64,000 bases of DNA. Source: Paraphysomonas bandaiensis (lineage: Eukaryota > Chrysophyceae). The notes beneath the pieces are model-generated. The model was not told where the DNA came from. It saw only the letters and a list, made by a program, of their open reading frames with translations, and did not search any database. The position numbers and the translations under genes were made by a program. How positions within the stretch are numbered: the first letter of the stretch is position 1; every line of letters begins with the position of its first letter. Where the stretch lies: the NCBI GenBank assembly GCA_965644295.1, contig CBFFRP010000069.1, forward strand, positions 186,001-250,000, read 5' to 3'. Positions 11,201-22,914 of the stretch are shown here, piece by piece.

Positions 11201-11675
11201 CGCTACAAACTTTGCTTGTAGCATATCAGTTTTTGCTTACAAAAACTTCCAGCAGAAGTTATTAGTTGAAAGCATTTGTTATTGTATGTCGAGCATGTCC
11301 ACATGCCAATGTTTCCTAATATCAGCTACATTTTGTTACACATTATATACTGCACTTCCTCCGATCACTTGATATTTTCAGCGGAGAATCACCGTTGTTT
11401 AATGAAACCGATTGTGTAATAACTGTCACTGTGTGATCAGTTTGATACCACAAGTGATTCTGAAATCTGGTTGCAACATTGTCATGAAATTGACAATTTG
11501 ATTCGATATCACGGCCTTTACCAAAGAAGCGATTTTAATATCTTCTGTGTTGTCTCCGCAGCAGGGATAAGTTGTGAATGACTTATCATTATAAGAAATA
11601 GGCTTATAAGAGTCAGAACTAATGTAGCAATTTTTTTTAACTAACCAGCGCTTAACTCTGATATCCTACTCTTTA
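11201..11675. other. Gene-free spacer
   Basis: No gene seen downstream of the F-box/SPRY gene; AT-rich sequence without clear repeats. Confidence 0.4.
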
Positions 11676-11905
11676 CTCTTTAATACTACGAAACCTGCTT
11701 GTGAGTCACCGCGACAGCAAGGTGCAACCACTCTCGCTCTCTGGCCATAAGGTGGGCCCATTCCCGGATGCTTGACTTCAGCAGGCAGCCGAATACCCCG
11801 GGTGCCCTTCAGGTGGGCCCTGTCCCGGATGCCTGTTTATTCGTTTATTCCTCATCAAGGCCCAAAAACATCTACACAAGCATTTGGATATGAGTGCCCT
11901 CAGCG
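11676..11905 (+). repeat. Dispersed repeat family R1, copy D (partial)
   Basis: Shares ACTCTTTAATACTACGAAAC, CAGCAAGGTGCAACCACT, GGTGGGCCC-type blocks, CCCGGATGCCTGTTTATTCG and CATCTACACAAGCATTTGG with copies A, B and E. Both ends are missing. Confidence 0.65.
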
Positions 11906-11967
11906 ACATGTATGTGTAACACATATATTTAATCAATAAATGTAAGCGATATATATACTCAGGTACA

Positions 11968-12261
11968 TAGCGACAATACTTACGATATCAAATATAATGA
12001 TGGACAGTATGACAACAACCTAGCGGCAAGTTACTTGAGGCACATAAAGGTTAGTATATATATAATAATATGATTATTATGTAAACGTTATAATATATTA
12101 TATATTATACAGTAACTTCGTCAAAGAAAAGGACTAAAAAACAGCAATGGGAAATAGTGACAGAGCCTACAACCGAATGGGTGGATCAAGGCGCTCTCTC
12201 ATCTGAGAATGTTGTGACCGGAAAACGTCGACGTAGTAGTGGGGTATCGTACAAAGAATAG
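11968..12261 (+). pseudogene. Tudor-like coding fragment with a VVTGKRRR tail
   Basis: Exon-like segment 11968-12049 encodes YDIKYNDGQYDNNLAASYLR, which matches the general pattern of small Tudor-like domains (YDIxYDDGxxExxVxxxxIR). A GT-AG intron ending at about 12129 (acceptor CGTCAAAG) continues in phase into KRTKKQQWEIVTEPTTEW and ends NVVTGKRRRSSGVSYKE, stop at 12259-12261. No start codon or upstream exon is visible, so I treat it as a fragment. The tail is homologous to the fragment at 6474-6557. Confidence 0.4.
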
Positions 12262-12499
12262 CTTTATATTATGCTTGACGGAATAGCTTGAACTGTATAA
12301 TATATGTGTGTAGTCGGTGACTTTTATTGCTGTAAAACTGAAGTAATATGGAAGAAATTAGTAAAAAATATTATAAATAATACTTTTACACTGTTATTAA
12401 CTTCATAGTTACTTATTGTGCATAGTTATACCCTTTTCCGACCATCACCAAAAATTTCACCAGGTTTTACATCAAAACCCAGGTTTTGGTATTACCTCG

Positions 12500-12861
12500 A
12501 CTTCTTCTGGCCATGCATAACATGCGCCAGGACTTACATCGTATTCAGCGTGCACAAGAGACAGAGGAGGAGTTGTTACTGTACAGGTATGCAGTATTCG
12601 GTAATGGTAAGATTTAGTTGTTACTGCTTAAAGCTTTAGTAGCACAACTATATAATGTTCTCTATAATATGATAGCTATAATAAGTCAAATAACACACTT
12701 AAAGCTATCTATTGCCACTCTGAACCATAAACAATCACTTCATAAACTCAAGTTACACACTGTTACACAAGTGATGATGATGTCACCGATGATGGCTCAG
12801 AGCATGAGTATGAGAAAACTTTTAATCAGTTAAGAGTAGTGGGTCTGATTAGCAAGTGACC
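12500..12861 (+). pseudogene. Possible two-exon coding fragment, charged helix and acidic tail
   Basis: 12514-12590 reads MHNMRQDLHRIQRAQETEEE, an amphipathic helix ending at a GTATGC donor. 12768-12861 reads DDDVTDDGSEHEYEKTFNQL and on to a stop. The two would fit the same gene style as the fragment at 4990-5666 (helix then low-complexity tail), but the intron boundaries are not certain and no domain is recognised. Confidence 0.3.
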
Positions 12862-12944
12862 TTAGACCTTATAATGACAAGTACTAACAACTACGGATGT
12901 GTTTACTTACTGATTAGTCATACTAATATATTGCAATAGTATTG

Positions 12945-13466
12945 TAGGGCCGTTTTAAAAAGTCGGACTCGCACCTTTTCGTGGTGTTCTGGGGGATAAG
13001 TACCGGAGAGATTCTCTCTGGGAAACTAACGTGAGCCGCAAACATAGTCAGCAGATATTCTTCTGCCCACTCATAGCCGAATGCTTGTGTGGTACAAGGG
13101 GCACCAATAAGTGTCACTTGTGTAGACGTCTTTGGGCCCTGACGAATAAACAGGCACTCGGGAATGGTCCCTGACGAATAAACAGGCATCCGGGACAGGG
13201 CCCACCTGAAGGGTAACCGGGGTATTGGGCTGCCTGATGAAGTCAAGCTTCCGGGATGTTCACCTCTTAAGAACTCAGAGCGGAAGTGGTCGCACCTTGG
13301 TGCTTGCGGCGATGCACAAGCAACTTCCGTAGCATTGAATAGCAAGATTAAAAAAGTGTGTACTGATTATAGTTACGGGTAGAGGTCTAACTAGTTTGTC
13401 TAGAGCATTCATCTAGCTACTAAGTTTGTGCAGGTTTTTAACGCCTATTGCTAATAATAAGACTTT
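12945..13466 (-). repeat. Dispersed repeat family R1, copy E (longest, reverse orientation)
   Basis: A 522-base copy, in reverse orientation to copies A-D. It runs (minus strand) from AAAGTCTTATTATTAGCAAT to GGTGCGAGTCCGACTTTTTA. It is flanked by CAATAGTATTG (12934-12944) and CAATACTATTG (13467-13477), an 11-bp direct repeat with one mismatch. Ends AAAGTC/GACTTT are short inverted repeats. A local duplication of the TGACGAATAAACAGGCA-(T/C) block occurs inside (13140-13190). The 140-codon open frame on this strand has no domain. Confidence 0.75.
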
Positions 13467-13477
13467 CAATACTATTG

Positions 13478-13873
13478 ATGGAACGCTATCTAACAAAAGT
13501 ATTTGAAATATATTTTTCCCTATCTTGTGCGACTATGTTAAATAAATTGAAGTTATTTTTGTGAGTGAAAATTTTATGTTATCCATGCCAAATATTTTGA
13601 AACAGAGTTAGCAGTTAGCTCCAAGTGTAAAAACCACACAAGGAGAGCAGCAAATCTTAGCTTGTGGACAAGAGACAACAACTTCGCTGTATATATAAAT
13701 GTCACCTATCAATAGGACACCTCTTTACGGCTTTCGTAAAAGAAAATTTCGGATTAGTACTATACTGTTCAACGCGTGTAGTTCATAATATATCAAAAGA
13801 AACACATCTATAACATCTAAAATTATATGTTCAGTACACTAGGTCTGTATCCAGTACTTGAAAACATCGGCGG
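13478..13873. other. Spacer downstream of the minus-strand propeller gene
   Basis: Nothing recognised; probably includes the 3' UTR of the gene ending at 13874. Confidence 0.4.
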
Positions 13874-16800
13874 CTATAAGAACATCGCAAATAAGGCAGA
13901 CATGGATCTATCAGATAAATGCTGACTGCGTAGCAGTTGACGGAAAACAACATGTGATGCAACGTGAACTTTAACGCCGACATGTACACCTTCTTTGGGC
14001 AAAGTTTCCAAAGAATTCGAATTGGACCGTTTACGTTTTGTCGTTATCATTTCTCTCAAACACATTGCCAATACTTTCAACTCTTCTAATAAAAATTTTG
14101 CTGCTTGCTCGAGTGCGACTTCTAGAGGCGTCAAATTCAACCGTTGCAAACTGTGACATTTAAGTCCATTCGTGTTCAGATTATAATAAACTGATGGCAT
14201 ATGCCTCTGGATTCCACAATCATAGATGGAACTTATAGTGACAAACACTCTTGCATCATCTCTGTCATCACCATCTTCAATATTTGACGTCTGAGTACCC
14301 GCAAGCACATACTTACGACAAGTCTCGTAGTTCTCGCAACCATGTACGTGGATAAGAATCTGAGAAGGTCTTTTCAGCAATAATTCTCTGAATACAACTT
14401 GTGCACGGGAAGAGGGTACAATGCTACTATCAACAGTACGTTCCAATGTAGAACTATAAGAAACAGATCCACTATGTGGTAATTTCTCTATAGACAGCTC
14501 TACGTCACTGTCACTGTTAGATTCTGAATCATAGGCATCGTCGAAAGAAGTGACTACCTGCTGAGGACGAGAAAAGCTAATCTTATCCACTTGCTGACCC
14601 ACACTGGACATTAGAGAAAATAAAGGATCAGAACTGTCCGTGCGGGAGTCGAGATCAAAAGGAAGCGGGCTACTGTTGACTATGAAAGATGCCCCCCCCA
14701 TGAAGCTATGGTGAAATATACGATGTTGTAACTGCTCTGAACAGCATTCGCTTAATGTACGACGAGCAGATTCAATCATGCTATCGACATTCTTCCACAT
14801 GTAGGTGTCACATGTAAAACTATAACACGTACGAATCACATGAGTAGGATAAAGAACGCGCTGATATTCTTTGTACACACTATCTTCAGAGTTTGGAGCC
14901 ACTTTTCCAGCCGGAGGTATGACGACAACTCCACATTCTCTGATGTTCCTATAACACAATACTTTAGCATTATATAATGACGTAATACGTTTCTCAAACC
15001 ATTGAGGAATAAATAAACAATCTTCATGAGGTTTGGAACCTTTCCCTGGGCGTCTGAAGAGACGATTTTGTTGATGCTTGCACCATCTCGATTGCTGATA
15101 CAACTCCGTTTTGACTTCAGCTTTGCTGCAGAGCAAAGACGTCAATCCAGATGTGGTTTTCGCATTAAGGTCTTGGCGAGAATCTTCACATTCATTCCAT
15201 GAAACACATATCCTTATGAGCTCAGATAATGACAAAATATCTGGAACAGTCCGTAATGCCTCCACAATGCCGCACGATCTAACCCCCTTTTCACCTTTCG
15301 GCTCAGACTGAGTATGTGATATGTCAACACCCGAGGCGACCAGCTCTATATGAGCGGACAATAGCGCCACCTCTCCAGGAGGTAAATAGTCAGCCACTCC
15401 TGAGTGAACTACACACGGTGGGAAGCAACCAGAGGATATACCGGCTGATGGAATGTGGTCCGCAGTTATATGCACATCAAACATGCATGTTGCACTGCAC
15501 AGAAAAAGTCAAATGGCAGCACAATATACAACTAACACTTCGTGTACATCAGGACAATAAACCGATATACCATACCTAGATATATTCTTTAAACATACTA
15601 GGACCACCATGTTCGACCCATCTGATTCAGGAATGATGCGACACATAACATCCACAATGTGAACACAACCGCCTGGAGATAAAACACTTTTCAAAGCATG
15701 TAATCTAGATTCGGTGACTGGGTCCCCTGCACCTGCACATGCCAGAAACGTTAAATCACGCAAAAACAATCTTCACTTAGATAGCAAGCACATAGGGTAC
15801 AACTTATGAATTTATAAGCTTGTGAGAGGGAACATAACGTTGACGAAAGTGGGATGTATACTCAAGATAACACATGCGAACATACACACCTCTGGATTCA
15901 GTTGTACATTCAGCAGAATGACCTTCAGAGTATGCACTCTCTTGTGGTACCTCCGGACAGTGTATGGAAGCTGTACTCGTCGTACTTCCAATGTGAGCTT
16001 TAAGAAACAATTTGCCCCCTTTCCCTTTCGTTCTCTGAGTCGATTGATTGCGGAGATTCATCATCGACGGACGTGATAAAATTTCCACAGATGACGACGA
16101 TGAATGAGTAATTGGCTCAAGTGCTTCATTTAAGCCACGCGTGTCACCATATAAACCTTCTAGCACACCTGGCGCATGAACAACATTTGATAGGAGTTTT
16201 TTTCCGTGTGTCATAGCTCTGCCCCTACACAGATCCCTGACAGTTTCCGTCAGCGCTAACATCTGCATTTGCTTCTCTCGTAGTCCTGATAGTTTAGTTC
16301 GAACAGTCATTTGGGATTGCAATAATCGTGACTGAAGAGCCTTAAGCACAGCTTCTTGTTTTTCTTTATCCGCAGACTGTAAAGACACCCCGTTGTTTGA
16401 AGAACGAGCTGAAGTTGCTTTCAGCCGTTTAGTCTCACATTCTTTTTCGCCACGTCTGCTATGATTTTTTCTCTTTCGGATCTTATTGCACACTTCTTCG
16501 CCTTCAGCGATGTCATTAGAATCATACTTAATTCGATCCCTCTTCTGCTTCTTCTCTTTCTTCTTACGCTTCTTGTGGGATGCATGGCCTACTTCACAAG
16601 TGGTATCCAATGGTGACTGGATAATGTGCTTATCTAGGACGTACGTGTCGTACTCATAATCATATGAATGCTTCTTCAGAGCTAGAAAAAGTAGTAATAT
16701 TGAGACTACAATGACTGAAATCGTTTGGGAGTAATGTAGGTACAGATATTATAAGTACACACTGCATTGCAACGTACAATATGCATTTCTGCATTCAGCA

Positions 16801-19038
16801 ATGAAAAAATGCGGGAACATAGAATCTATTTGTGATACCAACCTTTCCAAGAAGTGTTATACGACGACACAAATCTCGCTTGGAATGAGCTACCAGGTGG
16901 AGTCAATTCCACTGCGGCCCATTGTAGTGGATTGGTTGAAGTGTCAGTAACTTCGCCTGAAAAAACATGAACATAGAAACGAATAATTTAGACAGAATAT
17001 ATGTGTACCCACACCATGAAATTTTAAGTACAAGTATTAGCCCACATAGTATACTCAAATAGAGGTATTAACAACGTAAAGCGCACCGGATTCAACTAAA
17101 ACAGAATGCGGGCTATATTCAGTGACCCAGAAAGCAACACCTAATCTTTGAACCTCATCAGGAGAAATCAAGAGTAGCTATACATACACAATATTCAGTC
17201 AAATTCGTAAAAATATATCATCACAACACCTGATATGTTAGAGAAGAGAAGGAAGATGTGACTCCATATGCCCCAATCGACTCGAAGACTACAATCACTA
17301 CATGTTAGACCAAACATCTCCAACAGCTACAATTATGAGAATATACTGTTCACATAGTAGCGAAAATATTCCGCCTGACCAACAAATAATATTATTGTAC
17401 ACACTTCCGAATAAATATAAAAGAGTATTGAGTGCTCTCTGTACCATAATACGGCACAATCAATACCTTGAACTGGACTAAGAGTATTCGCACATACAAC
17501 GCATACTTTGCCGCCAGATTTAGGATTACTACGAGATTCCGAAGCCACAAGCAACAGATCACGATTCCCACCCAATCGAATGATGTCACTGGTAATAAAT
17601 ATAAATGAACACAGAATGAACCCTACATCTTACGGCTATTGTGCCAAAAGGAAGGTGACATGGTATGCTATACGATAAAATAATATATAATAATACATAT
17701 AGATATCATACATGCCGTATTTTTTCGAATAGCACAAGGTAACATGAAAGGTACTGAGATAGTCTCTTTTGTAGAAAACTTGTACTACTGCCACACTACG
17801 TTGTTAAATATAATACCAACCGGCAGTACCAACAAGGCTACATATGAAGCTCCATTTCAATGCAACATCTACTAGTACTCTAAAAGTGATATGGGTATAT
17901 ATAGCACCAAAATATTTTGGCATTATATATACTGTAGTAGACTTACATGTTAGTTATAATCACGCAGCTATTTTCCACACTTCCGAGCTGCCCCTCCATA
18001 TAACCTGAACGTTCTTCCCTTTCACCAGCAACACATACCGACAGAAGTTTACCACCAGAAGTGCCACAGACAATGTGAACTGCATTCTCCGCCTCAATCG
18101 TTTTAGAACTCGTAATACGGTCATAAATATATACACAGGACACTTGAGATTGGTCGATGGGTAGTCCTAAAGAGTTCGGACCACTTTCTTCAGAGAAATA
18201 TGACATATACGGTACCTACAAACGTGTGAGACGATATAGATATATTGATAGCTGAGAGTCTGAAAAGAGGGAAGTGCATCAAAATGATGAGCCTTACCGC
18301 GCTGAAATGCTCACATGAACTATCAGAAGATAAAATATCAATATTCTTCACAAACGCCTCTAAAATTCGCTCAATTGCAATAAAACGGTGTATATACTCC
18401 CCACTTTCGTCATACAATGCGACTATAGCACCTCGCTTGCCATGAAAGGAGCAGTTCTTTACAGAACGGATATGGTAATTCTCTGGAAGTCTAATACGAA
18501 CACTACTCCTGGAATTTATACAGCTTGATTCGGGGTGTAGAGTTGATATTACTAGTTCAGTTTGTTGTTGATAAAGCAATAAGGGTCCATCTATTACGTC
18601 TATCCGCTCAACATCTGTACGATGTTATAATATCAAAAAGTAAAAGACATAACCATACCTATAGGGACATGAGATGTACATAAGCGCTTTGGTTTGATAT
18701 AATCATTGTATGATGTATCAATTAACAATGAAAAATACCAACTGACTTTACTTCTTAATAATACCACTGTACAACTCCTATATATAGAATTACATATATA
18801 GACAATGCTGTTATACAGTCTTTTACCTGTCATGATCCAGTAAATGTACTGTAAATATACCATGTGTAGACAAGTCATATGAATCCTCTGTATATATATG
18901 TTAATATATAGAAACTAGTGTGTATGTATGTATGTATGTATGACCTTCTATAATATTGATAATGTTGAGAGATAACTCGGACTTGTTTGGATCTACAGAT
19001 AATCTGCATAGAGAGTTTGATTGACAAAGTGCAAGCAT
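13874..19038 (-). CDS. Beta-propeller/coiled-coil protein, possible FANCB-like protein
   Basis: Twelve-exon gene; exons on the minus strand are 18945-19038, 18827-18887, 18659-18777, 18298-18614, 17947-18215, 17467-17588, 17230-17297, 17087-17177, 16843-16956, 15890-16681, 15576-15732 and 13874-15494. Every junction is GT-AG and in phase, giving 1,274 residues. The N-terminal half has short beta-rich blades (STHGIFTVHLLDHDR, VDVIDGPLLLY-like, DIIRLGGNRDLLLVASESR). A Lys-rich, nuclear-type basic run lies in exon 10 (KKRKKKEKKQKRDR), followed by a coiled coil (KALQSRLLQSQMTVRTKLSG) and then a long C-terminal region. Human FANCB has the same order (propeller, coiled coil, beta-sandwich) and similar phrases (LNGPLIL; LVLIDDFxxxxxEQVLLLF), but similarity is weak. 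FANCB works in the FANCB-FANCL-FAAP100 module of the Fanconi ubiquitin ligase. Gene model strong; function tentative. FAAP100 is an alternative. Confidence 0.6.
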
Positions 19039-19150
19039 TATACTGTAAGAGATAGAGCTGATATAGTTATGCTTCTGTGATCTACTTCACACGAATGATA
19101 TTCACACATACCATACATACACATACCTACACACACAGATGTACACTGCC

Positions 19151-19855
19151 GTATGTATGTATGTATGTATGTATGTATGTATGTATGTATGTATGTATGT
19201 ATGTATGTATGTATGTATGTATGTATGTATGTATGTATGTATGTATGTATGTATGTATGTATGTATGTATGTATGTATGTATGTATGTATGTATGTATGT
19301 ATGTATGTATGTATGTATGTATGTATGTATGTATGTATGTATGTATGTATGTATGTATGTATGTATGTATGTATGTATGTATGTATGTATGTATGTATGT
19401 ATGTATGTATGTATGTATGTATGTATGTATGTATGTATGTATGTATGTATGTATGTATGTATGTATGTATGTATGTATGTATGTATGTATGTATGTATGT
19501 ATGTATGTATGTATGTATGTATGTATGTATGTATGTATGTATGTATGTATGTATGTATGTATGTATGTATGTATGTATGTATGTATGTATGTATGTATGT
19601 ATGTATGTATGTATGTATGTATGTATGTATGTATGTATGTATGTATGTATGTATGTATGTATGTATGTATGTATGTATGTATGTATGTATGTATGTATGT
19701 ATGTATGTATGTATGTATGTATGTATGTATGTATGTATGTATGTATGTATGTATGTATGTATGTATGTATGTATGTATGTATGTATGTATGTATGTATGT
19801 ATGTATGTATGTATGTATGTATGTATGTATGTATGTATGTATGTATGTATGTATG

Positions 19856-19887
<32 letters not shown>

Positions 19888-20430
19888 TGTATGTATGTAT
19901 GTATGTATGTATGTATGTATGTATGTATGTATGTATGTATGTATGTATGTATGTATGTATGTATGTATGTATGTATGTATGTATGTATGTATGTATGTAT
20001 GTATGTATGTATGTATGTATGTATGTATGTATGTATGTATGTATGTATGTATGTATGTATGTATGTATGTATGTATGTATGTATGTATGTATGTATGTAT
20101 GTATGTATGTATGTATGTATGTATGTATGTATGTATGTATGTATGTATGTATGTATGTATGTATGTATGTATGTATGTATGTATGTATGTATGTATGTAT
20201 GTATGTATGTATGTATGTATGTATGTATGTATGTATGTATGTATGTATGTATGTATGTATGTATGTATGTATGTATGTATGTATGTATGTATGTATGTAT
20301 GTATGTATGTATGTATGTATGTATGTATGTATGTATGTATGTATGTATGTATGTATGTATGTATGTATGTATGTATGTATGTATGTATGTATGTATGTAT
20401 GTATGTATGTATGTATGTATGTATGTATGT
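19151..20430 (+). repeat. 1.28-kb (ATGT)n microsatellite
   Basis: About 320 copies of the tetranucleotide, essentially pure, with one visible interruption (an extra AT near 19858-19860). It creates long but meaningless open frames in all plus-strand phases (Met-Tyr-Val-Cys repeats). It fills most of the 1.6-kb gap between the start of the minus-strand propeller gene and the Wee1 start. Confidence 0.99.
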
Positions 20431-20655
20431 CCGATTCCAGTCGTTAGAAATTCAATTCAAATTTAAATATATCAGAATACAGTTCATCTCTATACTATAC
20501 ACTTATATACGTCTATGTCCGTTGAGTAGATTTGAATACTGTGATGTTGTTATAGAGGGTTACAATCGTATCTATAGACAACTCCATCATCCTCCTTATA
20601 TACACATATACTTACTACATTATTCTATATATAAAACATATTAGTAATAGAAGAC

Positions 20656-22914
20656 ATGTTCAGAACATCTTCGAATACATCAAGTGTCCTGTTATCACAA
20701 GATGATACAGGTCGAACACCTATTGATCGAGATCCTCCTAATACATGGGGATTTTCACCACTTAGAAAACGTGGAAAACCAGGAAAAATATCAAGTATAT
20801 TAGGAATAGAAGATGAAGGAAGATCAAACTTGTTTAGTGTAACAATGTCTCAAGATAACTCACAGATAGGCACTCAATCTACTGAGATTAAGACAGATGC
20901 TCATATAGAGGGGTTTGATGACACTTCTTCTAATGATGTATTTGCGGTACCATCTTTAACACCAAAATTTGCATCATCGAAAATTGATTCAAGTGCAGAG
21001 GTTTCTACAGAGAAGAAAATAACGATATCACCTGCAGTAGTAAACCCCTTTCTTCGTGATGGACCGAAATCCAATAAACACAAACGTCCCACAACAATAT
21101 GGATTCAGCCCTACAAAGAGCGATCACGATATTTGACGGACTTTGAGGATGAGGGGGTGTTAGGAGAAGGCACGTTTTCTGTTGTATACCGTGCAAGGAA
21201 ACGTACTGATGGTGTAGAGTATGCTGTCAAACGCTTGACCACTCGTATCCACCATGATTCCGAGGGTGCCCACATGCTCCGTGAAGTATGCGCGCTAGCT
21301 GCTTTAGATGGTTGTCCCAATTTAGTGCAGTACTATAATTCTTGGGTAGAAGATGGCTACGTGTGGTTGCAAATGGAATTGTGTTTGAAAACGAATCTCG
21401 ATGTGTTTGTGCTTGGCGCACAAAGTCAGCATAGTATAGAAAGCTCGACTCCACGTAGTGCTATATTTTCTTTGGATGATGATAATTGTTCAGGTAGCGT
21501 AGATGAAAATAAAGATGACATAGCTACTCAAGTTGATGAGCCTGGTCCTCTCGTCCCGCAATCAGAGCTATTCACGGAACGAGTTTTTTGGAGAGTATTG
21601 CATGGCGTATGCAGCGCCTTGTCGTTTATGCACTCAAAGGGTACGTATGGTATTTTATACTTCATTGGAATCTATAATCTACTTGCTGTATGTTTTATGT
21701 TGAATGTATTGGCTTCTAATCTACACTCTCTATCCAGGAATGGCTCATCTGGACATCCGCCCTGCTAACATACTTCTCTCACTAAAGAAATCCCCCTCTT
21801 CTGGTTTACCTGCCACTGCTTACGAATCCTGTGATTCTGTAGAACCCTCTGTTAGTTTGTACTCTCAGTTGAAATGCGGCGATGTATCCAGATCGTTGAC
21901 TATGACACCATCATCTAGCATTTCTGGTGGAGATAGTCAAGATTCGATTCGGCCTCCTCCGATTACGATACCGCTTATACGATACCGAACGGCCGACAAT
22001 GTCCCTCCACCTTCACCTTCCATCACCCCTGAAAGCGTTAGAGACAACCTTACTACCGGCCAATGGGAGATTAAATTAGGGGATCTGGGTGAGTTGATTG
22101 TGTTAATAATGTTTTTGATATATATATTATGCTTTCTTATGATTCAATATTATGTTTACAGGGCTCTGCTGCAATTTTGGCGATTACTCGATGTTTTCAG
22201 AAGGGGAGAGCAGATATTGTGCAGGTGAGATATAACGGTGAACAGTTACTTCATATGATTGGTTGATATGATTGTATGCGGTTTTGATATTTTCTCCACG
22301 GTTTAGTGGCTGTGTTCAATATTACTTTGGATTGACTATCGTTTGGTTTATTTTATAGGAGAACTCATTAGCGGTTCGTCAAAATCTATTGACTTTGCCA
22401 AAGCCGATGTATTCTCTGTTGGAGCCTCACTATTAGAACTCTGTACTGGTAAACCCCTCAGCACCGGAGGGGATGCTAATGGGGAATGGCACAGCCTACG
22501 AGATGGAACGTTCTTTAAAGATAATCAGCTACCTGGTTATAATGGTGATCGCGATATTACGATGTACTCCGAGGGAGTACAAAGTGCAATTAAACAGGTA
22601 CTTTATAGAGACTATATTTGTTTGTACATTTACATTAGTGCCTGAATTTATCTTAGAAAGCATAAAACATTTTCACTCATAATTTCCAACAGATGCTTCA
22701 TCACGAGGCGAAGCAGCGTCCTGATGCGACAACACTCCGTGATTGGGCTTCTCAGGAAATTCGGAAGCATCCAGTTACACCTAAATCTTCTTTGCGGGTT
22801 CAAGAAAATGCATCACCTGATGCGAGTATCATAGAAAGGCTACAGACTGAAATTCAGCGTCTTGAAGCTGAGAACTATAAACTGCGCAACTTATCGAAAA
22901 GTAGAAGTGAATAG
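20656..22914 (+). CDS. WEE1: Wee1-family protein kinase
   Basis: Nuclear kinase that phosphorylates CDK1 on its inhibitory tyrosine to hold cells before mitosis. The exons I infer are 20656-21640, 21738-22088, 22162-22224, 22359-22597 and 22693-22914, all GT-AG and in phase, 619 residues. The N-terminal ~150 residues are Ser/Asn-rich, as expected for the regulatory region. The kinase domain opens with a Wee1-like RSRYLTDFEDEG, glycine loop GVLGEGTFSVVY, the VAIK-equivalent YAVKRL and LREVCALAAL. It continues with catalytic HLDIRPANI and GDLG in place of DFG, which is typical of Wee1. The usual catalytic-loop Lys (HxDxKPxN) is Arg here. A Ser-rich insert lies between HLDIRPAN and GDLG. The C-terminus is a leucine-zipper-like coiled coil (IERLQTEIQRLEAENYKLRN). 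Confidence 0.92.

Noticed and set aside
12923-13345. 140-codon minus-strand frame in R1 copy E as a real gene
   Set aside because: It follows the repeat sequence, differs between copies, has no domain, and is not preserved in copies A, B and D.
17333-17589. Separate small proteins on the minus strand between 15.5 and 18.9 kb
   Set aside because: They are exons of one 12-exon gene; the frames join in phase at GT-AG sites.
19077-20644. Long open frames made of Met-Tyr-Val-Cys repeats across the ATGT array
   Set aside because: A pure tetranucleotide array is open in several frames at once; there is no promoter, domain or composition of a gene.
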